A stretch of DNA of 55,496 nucleotides, taken from positions 1 through 55,496 of the forward strand of contig DBTS01000095.1 of assembly GCA_002307175.1 (NCBI GenBank). Reading direction: 5' to 3'. Below the pieces are notes generated by a model, which was given only the letters and a program-made list of their open reading frames with translations, did no database searches and was not told the origin of the DNA. Below, one piece after another: positions 48,527 to 55,496 of the stretch. The translations under genes and the position numbers were made by a program. The stretch is from Rhodocyclaceae bacterium UBA1310 (lineage in GTDB: Bacteria; Pseudomonadota; Gammaproteobacteria; Burkholderiales; Rhodocyclaceae). Positions within the stretch are counted from its first letter, which is position 1. Every line of letters begins with the position of its first letter.

Positions 48527-48846
48527 CCAAGAAAATAAGCTCAGCGTGGTGAAGTGCACATTCGCGCAGAAGTATATTAATTTTGATTAATGTCGATAAC
48601 ATTCAGTGGCTGCGATTTTTGACCTGCATGACGGATTGGAGCGCATTTTTCAATTTGGGCGATCTGTCTGTTGTTTCTGCCAGATTTTCACCGTTTCCAT
48701 ATATACAGATGCCATTATTAAGGCGTCGATTGGGTGTTGCAACCTGTAGTGTTGCGAAACGCACCGTTCGGCAGATGCGAGGTGGCTGGGGCTGCCTCAA
48801 TTGCTATCGTCCCCTCCTTATTTTCTCCTAAAAATCTGGAGTTGTG

Positions 48847-50004
48847 ATGATCAAGAGTTCCCTTTGCAAGGGGTTGGTTGCTCTGGCTGCGCTTGCTGCA
48901 CTGAGTTATGGCGCTGTGGCACAGGCGGCTGATACTGGCGGGTTTTCCAATACCACCGGGGGCGACAGCTATACTGCCACCACGGTGGCTACGCTGGCCC
49001 AGCTCAAGGCGGCAGTGGCTGCAGGTTCGCATCACATCATCGTGAGCGGCACGATATACGGTGGTGCCACACTCACCACGCTGACATTTGCCAGTACGGC
49101 GAACAATAACACCACCATTGAAGGTGCGTCGGGCGGCAAGGCCGTGCTCGAAAACATCCAGCTGAAGTTCGATGGCGAGCTGCTTTCCAGCGGCACCAAC
49201 ATTCAGAACATCAAGATCTCGAACATCACGTTCTACGGCAAGATTGCCGATCTGCAGGCGCTGCCAACCCAGGTGTATGGTTCGTCAGATTCGAAGAAGA
49301 CGGTGGGCATCAACTACGAAGGTATCTCGCTGCGCCGCGTGAGCAATGCACTGATCACGCACTGCACGATCTACAACGCTTCGGATGATCTGATGAGCGT
49401 GACGCTGTCATCGGATTACGTCACCCTCTCGTACAATCACCTCTATTTCACCAGCGGCTGGGTGAGTATGAATCCGGACCCTGTGTGGAACTGGGTGGGC
49501 AGCTACACCGATCTCGCGGGTGAGCGGTTGGCCATGGTGATCGGTGCTAACTCTGCCGATTCCTATACTGCCACCAAGAAGCTGCATGTGACGCTGCATC
49601 ACAACTGGTTCGGCCCCTACCTGCGCGGGCGCCCGCTGTTCCGTGGCTGGGTGCATCTGTACAGCAACTATTTCGACAACACTGGCGCTCCGAGTGGTAC
49701 AAACACCGGCAGCGATGGCAAGAGCTACACCAGGCAGCAGTATGAAGCACTCCAGGTCAACCCCGGCAGCGTGGTGGTCTCGGAATCGAACTACTTCTAC
49801 TACACCAACAACAGCAATGTGATCGGCACCGATTCCAGCGGCTACAGTTACAAATTCTACGAGCGCAACAACGTGTACTCGAAGACCACTGGCAGCTCGG
49901 TGACTGGCACCACATTCAGTACCTCGCCCGTGAGCTACACCTATGCCGTCACCAGTGCCGCCCAGGTGCCCAGTTTTGTGCAGGCGGGGGCCGGGCCGAA
50001 GTAA
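48847..50004 (+). CDS. exported pectate lyase, PL1 family
   Basis: A 385-aa protein with a signal peptide (cleavage AQA-AD). The right-handed beta-helix of PL1 shows as repeated N/I strands: IVSGTIYGG-like start, TIEGASGGKAVLENIQL, GISLRRVSNALITHCTIYNA, then HHNWFGPYLRGRPLFRGW, where the arginines around RGRPLFR include the catalytic base, and HLYSNYFDN. It cleaves polygalacturonate by beta-elimination, using calcium. ATG 48847 follows GGAG; the adjacent GTG is less likely. With the arabinofuranosidase 6.5 kb away it points to growth on plant cell-wall polymers. Confidence 0.9.
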   Translation: MIKSSLCKGLVALAALAALSYGAVAQAADTGGFSNTTGGDSYTATTVATLAQLKAAVAAGSHHIIVSGTIYGGATLTTLTFASTANNNTTIEGASGGKAVLENIQLKFDGELLSSGTNIQNIKISNITFYGKIADLQALPTQVYGSSDSKKTVGINYEGISLRRVSNALITHCTIYNASDDLMSVTLSSDYVTLSYNHLYFTSGWVSMNPDPVWNWVGSYTDLAGERLAMVIGANSADSYTATKKLHVTLHHNWFGPYLRGRPLFRGWVHLYSNYFDNTGAPSGTNTGSDGKSYTRQQYEALQVNPGSVVVSESNYFYYTNNSNVIGTDSSGYSYKFYERNNVYSKTTGSSVTGTTFSTSPVSYTYAVTSAAQVPSFVQAGAGPK

Positions 50005-50039
50005 TTGCAGTTCCCTTCAAAGTAGTGTGGCAAGCCTTG

Positions 50040-50068
50040 AAGACTGTTCCTGATGTGCGGACAGTCTC
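50040..50068 (+). other. hairpin after pectate lyase
   Basis: AGACTGT and ACAGTCT pair around a 13-nt loop, 35 bp after the stop codon. It may protect the 3' end of the message before the terminator. Confidence 0.45.
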
Positions 50069-50082
50069 TTAAAGACTTGGTT

Positions 50083-50114
50083 TCCCCCGTGGCGCGAGCC
50101 CGGGGGATTTTTTT
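50083..50114 (+). terminator. rho-independent terminator of pectate lyase
   Basis: TCCCCCG pairs with CGGGGGA across TGGCGCGAGCC, and seven T follow directly. This is the clearest intrinsic terminator in the window. Confidence 0.85.
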
Positions 50115-50234
50115 CCCTGATTTTCGCCCTGGTTTTTACCCCGTGCGGCCCTCTGCTAGCCAATGCGCGGCAATTGCGGGAGGGTTGGCAGGAGCGTATC
50201 TTAATGCTCACGCAATACACCGAAAGCGACAGGC

Positions 50235-51083
50235 ATGCTGCGACACATTTTGTGCAGCTTTGCCCTTGTGGCACTACTGCCCGAGGCGCAAGCGCTGGAT
50301 TTCTATCATTCTGATGACACACTGGTGGCACGTGGACGTATCAATGCCGGGGATGCCGCGCGGTTTGAGGCAGGGCTGACGGACGACGTTCACCGCCTGC
50401 AGATCCGCTCGGAAGGTGGCGAAGTGATGGAGGGCCTGGCGATTGCCGAACTCGTGGCCGCGCATGGTTTGCGGGTAACGGTGGATGGCTATTGTGCGTC
50501 GGCCTGTGCGCAGTATATTTTTCCCGCAGGAGTGCAGCATGAGGTGCTTCCCGGCGGTGCATTGATTTGGACTGGGGCCGGGCCGGCCATGGTCGATGCC
50601 TGGCTTGAACAGGTTGAGCGTGTGCGGCAGCATGGTGCGCCTTATCAGCGGCTGTATTCCAGACTCTATACGCGTGTTGCCGAGGCGGAGCAATTTCGCC
50701 AGCGGATCGGGGCTTTCAATCTGTTGCATAACATGTCTCCGCAGGGGATTCGGAATCTGGACGCTGTGCTGGCGGTCAAGCCCGACAATATCCTGATTGT
50801 GCCTGACGAAGGAGATAGAAGCTTCAGTATGGATTATGTGCACCCTCCGCGTTGTCAGGTGTGGCTGCCAGATGCCTCTGGGTTGGCGGAAATCGGCGTA
50901 TCGGTACCGGGTTATGTTCCGCCGGACGTTGAGGCTGTGGCGGCGCGCATGGGAGTTGCCGAGTCTGAAATTTATCAGGGCAGTCTTTTTAACACAAGGC
51001 GCATAAAGACACAGTGTGATGCCAGCATTAAGGCAAGCGCACGTGATGCAGGTGCTTCGACTGTAAAAGAAGGGCGCACATGA
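50235..51083 (+). CDS. ClpP-fold periplasmic protein, active-site serine present
   Basis: A 282-aa protein with a signal peptide (cleavage near AQA-LD). The central part has the ClpP/crotonase layout: LQIRSEGGEVMEGLAIAEL, where the glycines shape the oxyanion hole, and VTVDGYCASACAQYIFPAG with Ser89 in the place of the ClpP nucleophile, flanked by two cysteines. Downstream are helices of a lid type and a C-terminal domain ending in a conserved NTRRIKTQCD. It is probably a periplasmic serine hydrolase or a relative. The next gene overlaps its stop by four bases and is a paralogue. Confidence 0.75.
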   Translation: MLRHILCSFALVALLPEAQALDFYHSDDTLVARGRINAGDAARFEAGLTDDVHRLQIRSEGGEVMEGLAIAELVAAHGLRVTVDGYCASACAQYIFPAGVQHEVLPGGALIWTGAGPAMVDAWLEQVERVRQHGAPYQRLYSRLYTRVAEAEQFRQRIGAFNLLHNMSPQGIRNLDAVLAVKPDNILIVPDEGDRSFSMDYVHPPRCQVWLPDASGLAEIGVSVPGYVPPDVEAVAARMGVAESEIYQGSLFNTRRIKTQCDASIKASARDAGASTVKEGRT

Positions 51084-51943
51084 AGACGTTCTTTTTAGGC
51101 CTGGCAGTGTTCGCCACCGTCGTACTGACCGGCACCTCTACGGTGTGGGCAGCGCAGATCGAGCGGAGAAACAGCGAAGTGCATATCACTGGTTACATTG
51201 AAGCCGGTGATGACAAGCTGTTTGAGAAGACTCTCGAAGAGACGACAAAACAGGTGGAGATCAAATCGCATGGTGGGGCCCGTAGTGCAGCACTGCGAAT
51301 TGCTTTCATGATACAGCAGCGGGATCTGGCGGTGCGGGTGCGTGAGGTATGCACCGATGAGTGTGCTGATCTCATATTTTCTGCTTCCCGGCATCGCAGT
51401 ACCGGCCCCGATGCTGTATTGGGGTTTACGGGTGCCAGCGTGGCGGCTGCGACAGCAGAGTATATCGCGGCATGGCGGCGCTTCTGTGACACGTATGACA
51501 CGCCAGAATGCATGAAGATGGCGAGTTCGATGGAAAAATATCTCTTGTCTTTCGATTCGCTCACCGTTCAGCTTCACCAGGCACTGGGGAGTGACAGGTT
51601 ATTCATGGACAGAGAGATTGCCCTGATCACCAGACCGCCGCGTGAAGGGCTCCGGATGTATGTAAACGTGGCTGATGGGGAGCCCGGAATCATCATGCGA
51701 ACCAAACTGCTAGCGAAATGCCACTACTGGGTGCCCGATAATGCCGGGCTGGTGAGCTTTGGCGTGGCACTGGAGAACGGCCAGCGCTACGAGTTACCCC
51801 AGTCGGCTGGCCTGATCCGCGAACAACTCGGGCTGAGTGGTGATGACTATTATGCCGGGGATCTCTTCGATCTTGCGGCGATTCAAAGGAAGTGCGGAAT
51901 AAGCCTGAGGATTACGCCTGAGGGAGCAGAGGAGGTGGAGTGA
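51080..51943 (+). CDS. ClpP-fold periplasmic paralogue lacking the nucleophile
   Basis: A 287-aa protein with a signal peptide (VWA-AQ). It aligns with the preceding protein from start to end: VHITGYIEAGDDKLFEKTL, VEIKSHGGARSAALRIAFM and the flanked-cysteine motif as VCTDECADLIF, then KCHYWVPDNAGLVSFGV and a C-terminal IQRKCGI. The nucleophile serine of its partner is Asp93 here, so it should be catalytically dead. Translational coupling (ATGA) suggests that the two proteins are made in equal amounts and act as a complex. Confidence 0.72.
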   Translation: MKTFFLGLAVFATVVLTGTSTVWAAQIERRNSEVHITGYIEAGDDKLFEKTLEETTKQVEIKSHGGARSAALRIAFMIQQRDLAVRVREVCTDECADLIFSASRHRSTGPDAVLGFTGASVAAATAEYIAAWRRFCDTYDTPECMKMASSMEKYLLSFDSLTVQLHQALGSDRLFMDREIALITRPPREGLRMYVNVADGEPGIIMRTKLLAKCHYWVPDNAGLVSFGVALENGQRYELPQSAGLIREQLGLSGDDYYAGDLFDLAAIQRKCGISLRITPEGAEEVE

Positions 51944-52279
51944 GGGGTGTGCTCCTGGATGGAATGGCTGTTGAATCAGTGCGCACTTGCCATTCCGGAA
52001 AATCAATCAAGGCGGGGTAGTCTGGCGTGCATGCCGGTTTGCTTGAGGTACTCTCCGGGTGGAGACTATCAATCTCGTAATGCCAATGGGATAAGTGCCG
52101 TCTCGCCTGGCAATGTCATGAAACTTCCGGCTTGGCTTGTGCTTTCTGAAAGCACGCGGAAGGTGCAATTCGCACGTCGCTCTTGGTTTGCTTCGCCACC
52201 CTGCGACAATGAGAAACCGCTGCCTGCGAAAATCGCTCCGTTCCCTGCGCCTAGCCGGCGGTGTGGGGTGCGCGCCGCC
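51944..52279. other. intergenic region with a family B right-arm repeat
   Basis: About 335 bp; a family B arm lies at 52152-52210 (CGCGGAAGGTGCAATTCGC, GCTTCGCCACCCTGCGAC). Nothing else is recognised. Confidence 0.6.
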
Positions 52280-53191
52280 TCAGTCCAGCGCGCCCTGTTG
52301 TGCGGCAGCAACGAGCGCATCCACCACGTGGCGGATCTTCGGGGGCATCTGGCGGCTGGCGGGCCAGAGGGCGCTGATGGGGATTTCGGCACCGGAGTGC
52401 GCCGTGAGTACGGTGCGCAGGGTGCCGCATTGCAACGCCTCGCATACCAGCCAGAGCGGGAGCTGGGAGAGGCCGCAGCCGGCGATGGCAGCGCCGAGCA
52501 TGGCGTCGCCATCGGCGAATTCGTGCGTGGCGGGCGGGATGTAGCGCGTCAGGCGGCCATCGGCTTCCCTGAGCAGCCAGGAGACGGGTTGGCCGCGCCG
52601 CAGCCCGACGATGCAGCGGTGCGCTTCGAGATCCTGCGGCGTTTGCGGCGTGCCGTGGCGGGCCAGATAAGCCGGAGCAGCACAGATGACGAGCTTCTGG
52701 GTAGTCAGCCGGCGCGCGGCGAGCCCGCTGCTGTCGGCCAGTTCGCCGATGCGCACGACAAGGTCGATGCCCTCTTCGATGAGATCCACGAAGCGTTCGC
52801 TGAAGGTGACGGTGAGGGTGAGTGCCGGGCAGGCTTCGGCGAGTTTGAGCAGATACGGCAGCACGCGCTTGCGCCCGAAGGCGGCGGGCAGGTCGATGCG
52901 CAGGCGCCCGGCGGGCAGGGCTGCGTGGGAGCTGAGTTCGGCCTCGGCCTGGTCGAGCACTTCGAGTGCGCTCTGGCAGCTTTGCAGGTAGCGCTGGCCG
53001 TCTGGCGTGAGGCTGAGGCGGCGCGTTGAGCGCTGGATGAGCTTGAGGCCGAGGCGCTCTTCGAGGCGCGCCACACTCTTGCCGACGGCGGATTTTGTCA
53101 GACCCAGGCGTTCGGCTGCAGCCGTGAAGCTGCCGGATTGGGCTGTGGTGACAAAGGCGGTGATACTGCCAAGGTGATCAGGGCTGCGCAT
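52280..53191 (-). CDS. LysR-family transcriptional regulator
   Basis: A 303-aa protein: LGSITAFVTTAQSGSFTAAA, ERLGLTKSAVGKSVARLEER (helix-turn-helix) and a CrgA/AaeR-type effector domain (GRLRIDLPAAFGRKRVLPYL, GIDLVVRIGELADSSGL). The start at 53191 removes a 50-codon extension that lacks protein character. It is divergent from the luciferase-like oxidoreductase, with a 170-bp spacer containing a short palindrome. Confidence 0.9.
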   Translation of the reverse strand: MRSPDHLGSITAFVTTAQSGSFTAAAERLGLTKSAVGKSVARLEERLGLKLIQRSTRRLSLTPDGQRYLQSCQSALEVLDQAEAELSSHAALPAGRLRIDLPAAFGRKRVLPYLLKLAEACPALTLTVTFSERFVDLIEEGIDLVVRIGELADSSGLAARRLTTQKLVICAAPAYLARHGTPQTPQDLEAHRCIVGLRRGQPVSWLLREADGRLTRYIPPATHEFADGDAMLGAAIAGCGLSQLPLWLVCEALQCGTLRTVLTAHSGAEIPISALWPASRQMPPKIRHVVDALVAAAQQGALD

Positions 53192-53266
53192 GGGTTGTGG
53201 TTCGAGCTGCCAGAGCGGCTCAGTGTAGGCACGGGATTGTAGAAAATAAAGATACTTTGAATCGAA

Positions 53267-53283
53267 CGATAGACTGTTTATCG
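53267..53283. promoter_or_regulatory. candidate LysR operator
   Basis: CGATA and TATCG are separated by 7 nt in the divergent spacer, fitting the T-N11-A rule of LysR binding sites. Confidence 0.4.
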
Positions 53284-53361
53284 CCAATATGTTTTTCTGA
53301 ATAATAGATAGACACTCCGGCCTGCTGGAGCCATTCCCCACAGAACACAGAGGACACGACG

Positions 53362-54357
53362 ATGAACAAAAACCATATTCCTCTCTCCATGCTCGATCTG
53401 GTGCCTATCGGCGAGGGCTTTTCGCCAGGCGATGCGATTGCGCAGGGCACCCGTCTGGCGCAGGCGGCAGAAGCGGCGGGCTATCTGCGTTACTGGGTGG
53501 CCGAGCATCACAGCATGGTGGATATCGCCAGTGCGGCCACTGCCGTGGTACTCAGCCACATTGGCGCGCACACGCAGCACATCCGCCTGGGCTCGGGCGG
53601 CATCATGCTGCCCAACCATGCACCGCTGGTGGTGGCCGAGCAGTTTGGCACGCTGGAGGCGATGTATCCGGGCCGGATTGATCTGGGCCTGGGCCGTGCG
53701 CCGGGCTCCGATGGCGAGACGATGCGGGCGCTGCGCCGTGATGTGCGGGCCGATGGCAGCGAGTTCCCGGATCTGCTTGAGGAGTTGCAGCACTATCTGG
53801 CGCCCGCTGCGGATGGGCAGCGCGTGCGCGCCGTGCCCGGCAGCGGGCAGGATGTACCCGTGTGGCTGCTCGGCTCCAGCACCTACAGCGCGCAGCTGGC
53901 GGCGTTCAAGGGGCTGCCGTTTGCGTTTGCTGCACACTTTGCGCCGGATGCGATGCAGATGGCACTGGATCTCTATCACCGCAATTTCCGCCCTTCGGCG
54001 CAACTCTCGGCGCCTTATGCCATGGTGTGTATCAATGCTGCAGCAGCCGATACCCAGGAGGAGGCGGAGTTTCTTTTCAGCAGCGCGCTGCAGAAATTCC
54101 TCTCGATGGGGCGTGGTGGCCGCAATCTGCTGGCCCCGCCGGTACGCGACATGGCCTCGCAGTGGAGCCCGGCGGAGGAATTTCGCGTGCGCGAGCAGCT
54201 GCGTGAAGCGCTCTGCGGCACGCCGGATCAGGTGTGCGCGGGGCTGGAGGCACTGGTGGAGCGCACCGGTGTTGAGGAGCTGATGATCAGCTCCTGGATT
54301 CATGACCCGGCAGCGCGCATCCATTCCCATGAATTGATTGCCCAGGCCTGGCTATAG
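53362..54357 (+). CDS. LLM class flavin-dependent oxidoreductase
   Basis: A 331-aa luciferase-like monooxygenase. The N-terminal segments LSMLDLVPIGEGFSPGDAIA, YWVAEHHSMVDIASAATAVV and LGSGGIMLPNHAPLVVAEQF, then LEAMYPGRIDLGLGRAPGSD, match the YhbW-like branch. It uses reduced flavin and oxygen on an unknown substrate. The divergent LysR gene probably regulates it. E. coli has a similar stand-alone member of unknown role. Confidence 0.9.
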   Translation: MNKNHIPLSMLDLVPIGEGFSPGDAIAQGTRLAQAAEAAGYLRYWVAEHHSMVDIASAATAVVLSHIGAHTQHIRLGSGGIMLPNHAPLVVAEQFGTLEAMYPGRIDLGLGRAPGSDGETMRALRRDVRADGSEFPDLLEELQHYLAPAADGQRVRAVPGSGQDVPVWLLGSSTYSAQLAAFKGLPFAFAAHFAPDAMQMALDLYHRNFRPSAQLSAPYAMVCINAAAADTQEEAEFLFSSALQKFLSMGRGGRNLLAPPVRDMASQWSPAEEFRVREQLREALCGTPDQVCAGLEALVERTGVEELMISSWIHDPAARIHSHELIAQAWL

Positions 54358-54404
54358 CGCTACGCACGCGCCTTCATCCCATGCATCAGCAGACCATTGT
54401 TTGG

Positions 54405-54442
54405 CATGCGCGTGCGGTGCAATTCGCGCATCGCTCATTGGA
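54405..54442. repeat. short family B arm
   Basis: GCGTGCGGTGCAATTCGCGC then ATCGCTCATTG; only the arm remains. Confidence 0.5.
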
Positions 54443-54497
54443 GCCCAATATCCTTGGTATCCGAAACGGCTTTTGAATGGTGCAGGAATGACGCTTT

Positions 54498-55022
54498 TCA
54501 GACCGTGGTGTCTTCCCGATTGTAGCGGCGCAGTATGGGCGCGGTATCGGGAGCGTCTGGCATGGGAAAGCTGTATTCTGTGCCGGGGGGTTCTTCAGGC
54601 AGGGCGAGAAAGGCATCCCAGGCGAGTATGGCGTGCCTGAGTTCGTGTAACGTGAAGATGTTGTGCCCGCCGGTGTTCCAGGTTTCAAACTGATGGCTGG
54701 TGAAGGTGACACGGGTCGGGGTGACGTGGATATGCCAGAATTTTCCACTGAAGTGGGCTTCGTGGAGCAGGCCGTGTTCGATGGCGTCGAGCTGGATCAG
54801 TGCGGCCTGGGTGCGCGCGTGGTCTGGAAGCTCGTACCAGAGTGAGAGGAAGTAGCGGCCATAGGTTTCGCCGGGACCGGGTGCGACGCGCATGCCACGC
54901 GCAGTGGCATGGATTTCCTTCCATGGATTATTGACCTGGTAGAAGAAGAAAATCAGTGGATGATTCAGCATGCTTTTTTTCACTACCCGGGAATGCGCTG
55001 CGGCTAATTGCGAAATGTTCAT
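54498..55022 (-). CDS. unknown 174-aa protein
   Basis: No signal peptide or membrane segment. Aromatic-rich, ordered sequence (GRYFLSLWYELPDHARTQ; HFSGKFWHIHVTPTRVTFTS; ETWNTGGHNIFTLHELRHAI). I recognise no family. The start may be 55022 or the ATG at 54971. The size and tone resemble small immunity-type proteins, but nothing supports that directly. Confidence 0.6.
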   Translation of the reverse strand: MNISQLAAAHSRVVKKSMLNHPLIFFFYQVNNPWKEIHATARGMRVAPGPGETYGRYFLSLWYELPDHARTQAALIQLDAIEHGLLHEAHFSGKFWHIHVTPTRVTFTSHQFETWNTGGHNIFTLHELRHAILAWDAFLALPEEPPGTEYSFPMPDAPDTAPILRRYNREDTTV

Positions 55023-55351
55023 GCTGCCTGAGAGAATCAGGTTTCAGGCGCCGACTGGAATACCCGTACTTCCAAAATGCATTGTTTTTGTGCCTGGAAC
55101 CTTGCCGATCGTACTTTGCGGGGCAGAAGACCCGCTGACTGTTCGCTATCGAACATAGCGGGGTGTTTCCGGAAAATCATGCCGAGTAAGATATTGCACT
55201 TGCTGCGCAGCATCAATCCCGGTGCGGGTTTTCCGGCGATGCAGTGGCAGCATATCATTCATATTGGGTAGTGAAGTGTGAAGAGCGACACACTTCGTGG
55301 CAGATTTGCTGCGCGTTATAGGACCTTGTTCTTTGGCGCAGGCTTGCCTTA

Positions 55352-55496
55352 TTACTGCATGGGGCTGGCAGGGGTGGAAGGTGTACCGCCTGCAGATGGG
55401 GTGGGGCCATGCTGATCTGCATGGCCCTGTTCGGCTTCTTGGAAGCTGTTCTGGATCTGTCGCGAGAATGTGTCAGCGGGGCAAGGCCGGGGTTTC
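55352..55496 (-). CDS. 3' end of a gene cut by the window edge
   Basis: On the minus strand an open frame enters from the right edge and ends in TAA at 55352. Its last residues are polar and Pro/Ser/Thr-rich (FSRQIQNSFQEAEQG, then a GGTPSTPASPM tail), as expected for a disordered C-terminus. At most 47 codons are visible, so no product can be named. Confidence 0.4.
   Translation of the reverse strand, partial: KPRPCPADTFSRQIQNSFQEAEQGHADQHGPTPSAGGTPSTPASPMQ

Larger units (their letters stand above)
47979..48846. other. repeat-rich intergenic region
   Basis: About 870 bp. It contains a decayed family A unit (47988-48022), an inverted family B pair (48075-48250), composite repeat Y (48273-48526) and then about 300 bp of A/T-richer DNA with an ATTAAT-TTTG-ATTAAT repeat near 48576, probably holding the pectate lyase promoter. 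Confidence 0.65.

Noticed and set aside
12532..54442. Family B repeats as integron attC sites, with the small genes as cassettes
   Set aside because: The repeats lack paired core sites of the GTTRRRY / RYYYAAC kind at their ends, genes lie on both strands in no cassette order, and no integrase is present in the window.

Overview
The window reads as chromosomal DNA of a Gram-negative proteobacterium. Coding regions are visibly GC-rich. The supporting signs are lipoprotein lipoboxes, Sec signal peptides, a LexA box of the CTGT-N8-ACAG type, a sigma-28-like promoter, and SpeG, RimJ and Cdh relatives. A betaproteobacterium (Rhodocyclales or Neisseriales type) is my best guess, but this is inference. 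I found no rRNA, convincing tRNA, CRISPR array, prophage or plasmid origin.

Layout. 1-3.5 kb: an IS3-family transposase remnant, a DUF4424 exported protein, CDP-diacylglycerol pyrophosphatase and a DUF5710 protein. 3.8-8.1 kb: tandem paralogues (two YcxB-like membrane proteins, then two lipoproteins) around an exported four-repeat cysteine protein with a FliA-like promoter. 8.2-12.3 kb: two isochorismatase-like hydrolases, the second behind a perfect LexA box, an unknown 479-aa protein and a GST. 12.7-21.7 kb: an acyl-carrier-protein-like membrane protein, several GNAT acetyltransferases including SpeG, PAP2, Sel1, SUKH and an EntS-like MFS. 22-29 kb: a 148-bp MITE, then many small unknown genes, an EF-hand alpha/beta-hydrolase, an RmlC-like epimerase and DUF4259. 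29.5-38.4 kb: two divergent LysR/transporter pairs, a REP-associated tyrosine transposase (RAYT) embedded in its own palindromic repeats, and a candidate toxin-antitoxin pair in AT-rich DNA. 39-47 kb: a macrodomain protein, VOC protein, GH54 arabinofuranosidase with a ricin-B lectin domain, a second alpha/beta-hydrolase, RimJ-like, a second RAYT, an FMN reductase and a DJ-1/PfpI protein. 48-55 kb: a PL1 pectate lyase, a translationally coupled pair of ClpP-fold periplasmic proteins, and a LysR/luciferase-like monooxygenase pair.

Most genes are short single transcription units. They are separated by intergenic DNA built largely from three dispersed palindromic repeat families, here called A, B and C. 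Family A units carry an invariant ATCG immediately 5' of a hairpin and bracket RAYT-1. This is the organisation expected of a REP/RAYT system and is the most striking feature of the window. Family B is the most abundant; its hairpin keeps pairing through compensatory base changes, and two copies lie just downstream of RAYT-2. The pectate lyase and arabinofuranosidase suggest the host degrades plant pectin and arabinan. Three LysR genes are each divergent from a plausible target.
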